Shown here: piece after piece, positions 4,587 through 6,157 of the stretch
Position numbering within the stretch: the first letter of the stretch is position 1
Layout of the letters: each line of letters begins with the position of its first letter
Assembly (NCBI GenBank): GCA_045543635.1
Contig: JAZQMT010000137.1
Location: 1 to 6,157, forward strand
DNA length: 6,157 bases
Direction of reading: 5' to 3'
Source: SIG578 sp045543635
GTDB lineage: Bacteria > Bacillota > Clostridia > Oscillospirales > Ruminococcaceae
Program-made: the position numbers and the translations under genes
Notes under the pieces: generated by a model
Seen by the model: the letters and a program-made list of their open reading frames with translations, nothing else
Databases searched by the model: none
What the model was told of the DNA's origin: nothing

Positions 4587-6071
4587 ATGAAAAAAATAGG
4601 GTTTGATAACGAAAAATATCTCAAAATGCAATCCGAGAACATTCGGGAAAGGATCGCAAAATTTGATAATAAGCTTTATCTTGAGTTTGGCGGAAAATTA
4701 TTCGATGATTTTCACGCCTCTCGTGTGCTGCCCGGTTTTGCCCCCGATAGCAAGATCAGAATGCTCATGGAGCTCTCTGATCAAGCCGAGATCGTTATCG
4801 TTATCAGTGCCGGGGATATTGAGAAAAGTAAAATTCGCGGGGACCTTGGTATCACCTATGATCTCGATGTTCTTCGCCTTATAGATGCCTTCCGCGAGAT
4901 TGGTCTTTATGTCGGCAGCGTTGTTATTACGCAGTATGCCGGTCAATCGGTTGTCGATAGCTTTAAGAAAAAGCTGGAAAGGCTGCATATTAAGGTCTAT
5001 ATTCATTATTCTATTGCAGGGTATCCCAGCAATATCCCGCTTATTGTCAGTGACGAGGGGTATGGTAAAAATGATTATATTGAAACGGAGCGTCCGCTGG
5101 TGGTGATTACTGCACCCGGTCCCGGCAGCGGCAAAATGGCAACCTGTCTTTCACAGCTGTATCATGATTACAAACGCGGTATTAAATCGGGTTATGCCAA
5201 GTTTGAGACCTTTCCGATTTGGAACCTTGCTTTAAAGCATCCCGTAAACTTGGCTTACGAGGCTGCTACCGCTGATTTAAATGATGTCAATATGATTGAC
5301 CCGTTTCATTTGGAGGCCTACGGAGAAACCGCCGTTAACTATAACAGAGATGTTGAGATATTTCCTGTTCTCAATGCTATTTTTGAAAAAATTGCAGGCC
5401 AAAGCCCCTATAAATCTCCTACCGATATGGGCGTCAATATGGCAGGTAACTGCATTATCGATGATGACATCGTTTGCAAGGCTTCGCGCGATGAGATAGT
5501 CCGCAGATATTATGCCACCCTTTGTGACCATAGGCTTGGCAGAGTCAGTATAGACACGGTTTATAAGATAGAGCTTCTGATGAATCAGGCAGGTGTTTCA
5601 ACCGATGATAGAAAGGTGGTTGCTGCCGCTCTTAAAAGAGCGGAGGAAACCGAAGGGCCTGCTGCTGCTATCGAGCTTCCTGATGGGACTATCGTTACAG
5701 GCAGAACCACCCCGCTTCTCGGTGCTGCGTCCGCAGCTATTCTAAATGCCCTAAAGGTGCTTGGTTCAATCCATGATGATATTGATTTAATTTCAAGAAT
5801 TATTATAGAGCCGATTCAAAGCCTTAAAACAGGGCTTTTGGGAAATCACAATCCTCGCCTGCATCTTGATGAAGTGCTTATCGCTCTTGCCATAAGCGCC
5901 GCTACAAATCCCACCGCAGAGCATGCCTTAAAGCAAGCGGAAAAGCTTGCAGGCTGTGAGGTCCATTCCACCGTTATTCTTTCTGAAGTGGATAGAAATG
6001 TATTTCGTAAGCTGCGCATGAATTTAACCAGCGAGCCGCAGTATCAAACAAAAAAATTGTTTCATAAATAA
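4587..6071 (+). CDS. DUF1846 (UPF0371) family protein, function unknown
   Basis: The product has 494 residues, full length for this family (about 495-505), with no signal peptide or membrane span; a cytoplasmic protein. It is recognisable from MKKIGFDNEKYLKMQSENI (residues 1-19), YLEFGGKLFDDFHASRVLPG (31-50), the APGPGSGKMATCLSQLYHDY block (176-195), TFPIWNLALKHPVNLAYEAA (208-227) and PTDMGVNMAGNCI (278-290). The 176-186 block looks like a phosphate-binding loop, but it is not a true Walker A: the spacing is off by one and Met follows the Lys. Structures of the family exist, but I know of no firmly established reaction, so none is assigned. The start has a modest AAAGGG site (4572-4577) 9 nt upstream. 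It is monocistronic between its own sigma-A promoter and terminator. It replaces the lepA-side genes that follow this cluster in Bacillus. Confidence 0.93.
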   Translation: MKKIGFDNEKYLKMQSENIRERIAKFDNKLYLEFGGKLFDDFHASRVLPGFAPDSKIRMLMELSDQAEIVIVISAGDIEKSKIRGDLGITYDLDVLRLIDAFREIGLYVGSVVITQYAGQSVVDSFKKKLERLHIKVYIHYSIAGYPSNIPLIVSDEGYGKNDYIETERPLVVITAPGPGSGKMATCLSQLYHDYKRGIKSGYAKFETFPIWNLALKHPVNLAYEAATADLNDVNMIDPFHLEAYGETAVNYNRDVEIFPVLNAIFEKIAGQSPYKSPTDMGVNMAGNCIIDDDIVCKASRDEIVRRYYATLCDHRLGRVSIDTVYKIELLMNQAGVSTDDRKVVAAALKRAEETEGPAAAIELPDGTIVTGRTTPLLGAASAAILNALKVLGSIHDDIDLISRIIIEPIQSLKTGLLGNHNPRLHLDEVLIALAISAATNPTAEHALKQAEKLAGCEVHSTVILSEVDRNVFRKLRMNLTSEPQYQTKKLFHK

Positions 6072-6110
6072 GCAAAACCCGCCCTCAGAAATGAGGGGGG
6101 GTTTTGCTTA
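6069..6110 (+). terminator. Rho-independent terminator of the DUF1846 gene
   Basis: The arms at 6069-6087 and 6092-6110 pair through TAAGCAAAACCC, a single G-G mismatch (6081/6098) and CCCTCA, closed by a GAAA tetraloop (6088-6091). The stop codon TAA (6069-6071) is the base of the stem. The T-run is the TTTT plus GCTT inside the 3' arm, and an A-rich 5' arm makes it partly symmetric, so it could also act on minus-strand transcripts. Confidence 0.85.
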
Positions 6111-6157
6111 AAGATACAAATAGTACAAAAAAATAAAATAATTATTGTATATATATA
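6111..6157. other. AT-rich right end, nothing assignable
   Basis: The last 47 bases are almost entirely A and T and end in GTATATATATA. A -10-like TATA stretch is present, but no -35 or gene can be tied to it within the window. Confidence 0.5.

Noticed and set aside
5098..5150. ATP-binding Walker A motif in the DUF1846 protein
   Set aside because: The spacing is not G-x(4)-G-K-[ST] and Met follows the Lys; kept only as a loop of interest.
1..6157. CRISPR array, tRNA, rRNA or tandem repeats
   Set aside because: No regularly spaced repeats, no cloverleaf or CCA-ended element, and no rRNA-like stretch were seen on either strand.

Overview
The window looks like chromosomal DNA from an endospore-forming Firmicute of class Clostridia, probably of the Oscillospirales/Ruminococcaceae type. 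It carries the sporulation and germination genes spoVAD, spoVAEB, gpr and spoIIP, strong GGAGG-type ribosome binding sites, TTG used as a start codon, moderate GC in genes and very AT-rich intergenic DNA. The lineage is inferred from gene content and style; no 16S or other marker gene is present.

Layout, left to right. (1) 2-106: the last 34 codons of an open frame that resembles the C-terminus of a DDE integrase/transposase. A 214-bp AT-rich gap follows, with two palindromes and a good candidate forespore sigma-G promoter. (2) 321-1720: spoVAD-spoVAEB on the plus strand, part of the SpoVA channel set that loads and releases Ca-dipicolinic acid; spoVAC, the usual upstream partner, is not there. 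(3) 1707-1738: a bidirectional terminator shared with the convergent rpsT (ribosomal protein S20, 1756-2016, minus strand), which has a strong extended -10 sigma-A promoter and a structured leader. (4) 2155-4479: gpr, spoIIP and a small single-span membrane protein. This keeps the rpsT/gpr/spoIIP/small-membrane-protein order that I recall from Bacillus subtilis (rpsT, gpr, spoIIP, yqxA). (5) 4518-6110: a complete DUF1846 (UPF0371) gene with a textbook sigma-A promoter and its own terminator. (6) 6111-6157: AT-rich DNA with no supportable feature.

How the genes fit together: SpoIIP is the cell-wall hydrolase of engulfment, acting from the mother cell. SpoVAD and SpoVAEB act in the forespore inner membrane in spore DPA handling. 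GPR degrades the small acid-soluble proteins of the spore core at germination. S20 and DUF1846 look vegetatively expressed.

The most interesting non-coding signal is between gpr and spoIIP (3013-3073). A long hairpin buries the spoIIP ribosome binding site, while a candidate sigma-E -10 lies at the junction of its 5' arm and loop. A message starting at that promoter would lose the 5' arm and free the ribosome binding site, whereas read-through from gpr would keep it masked. That would be a simple compartment-specific switch. It is a hypothesis from the sequence alone.
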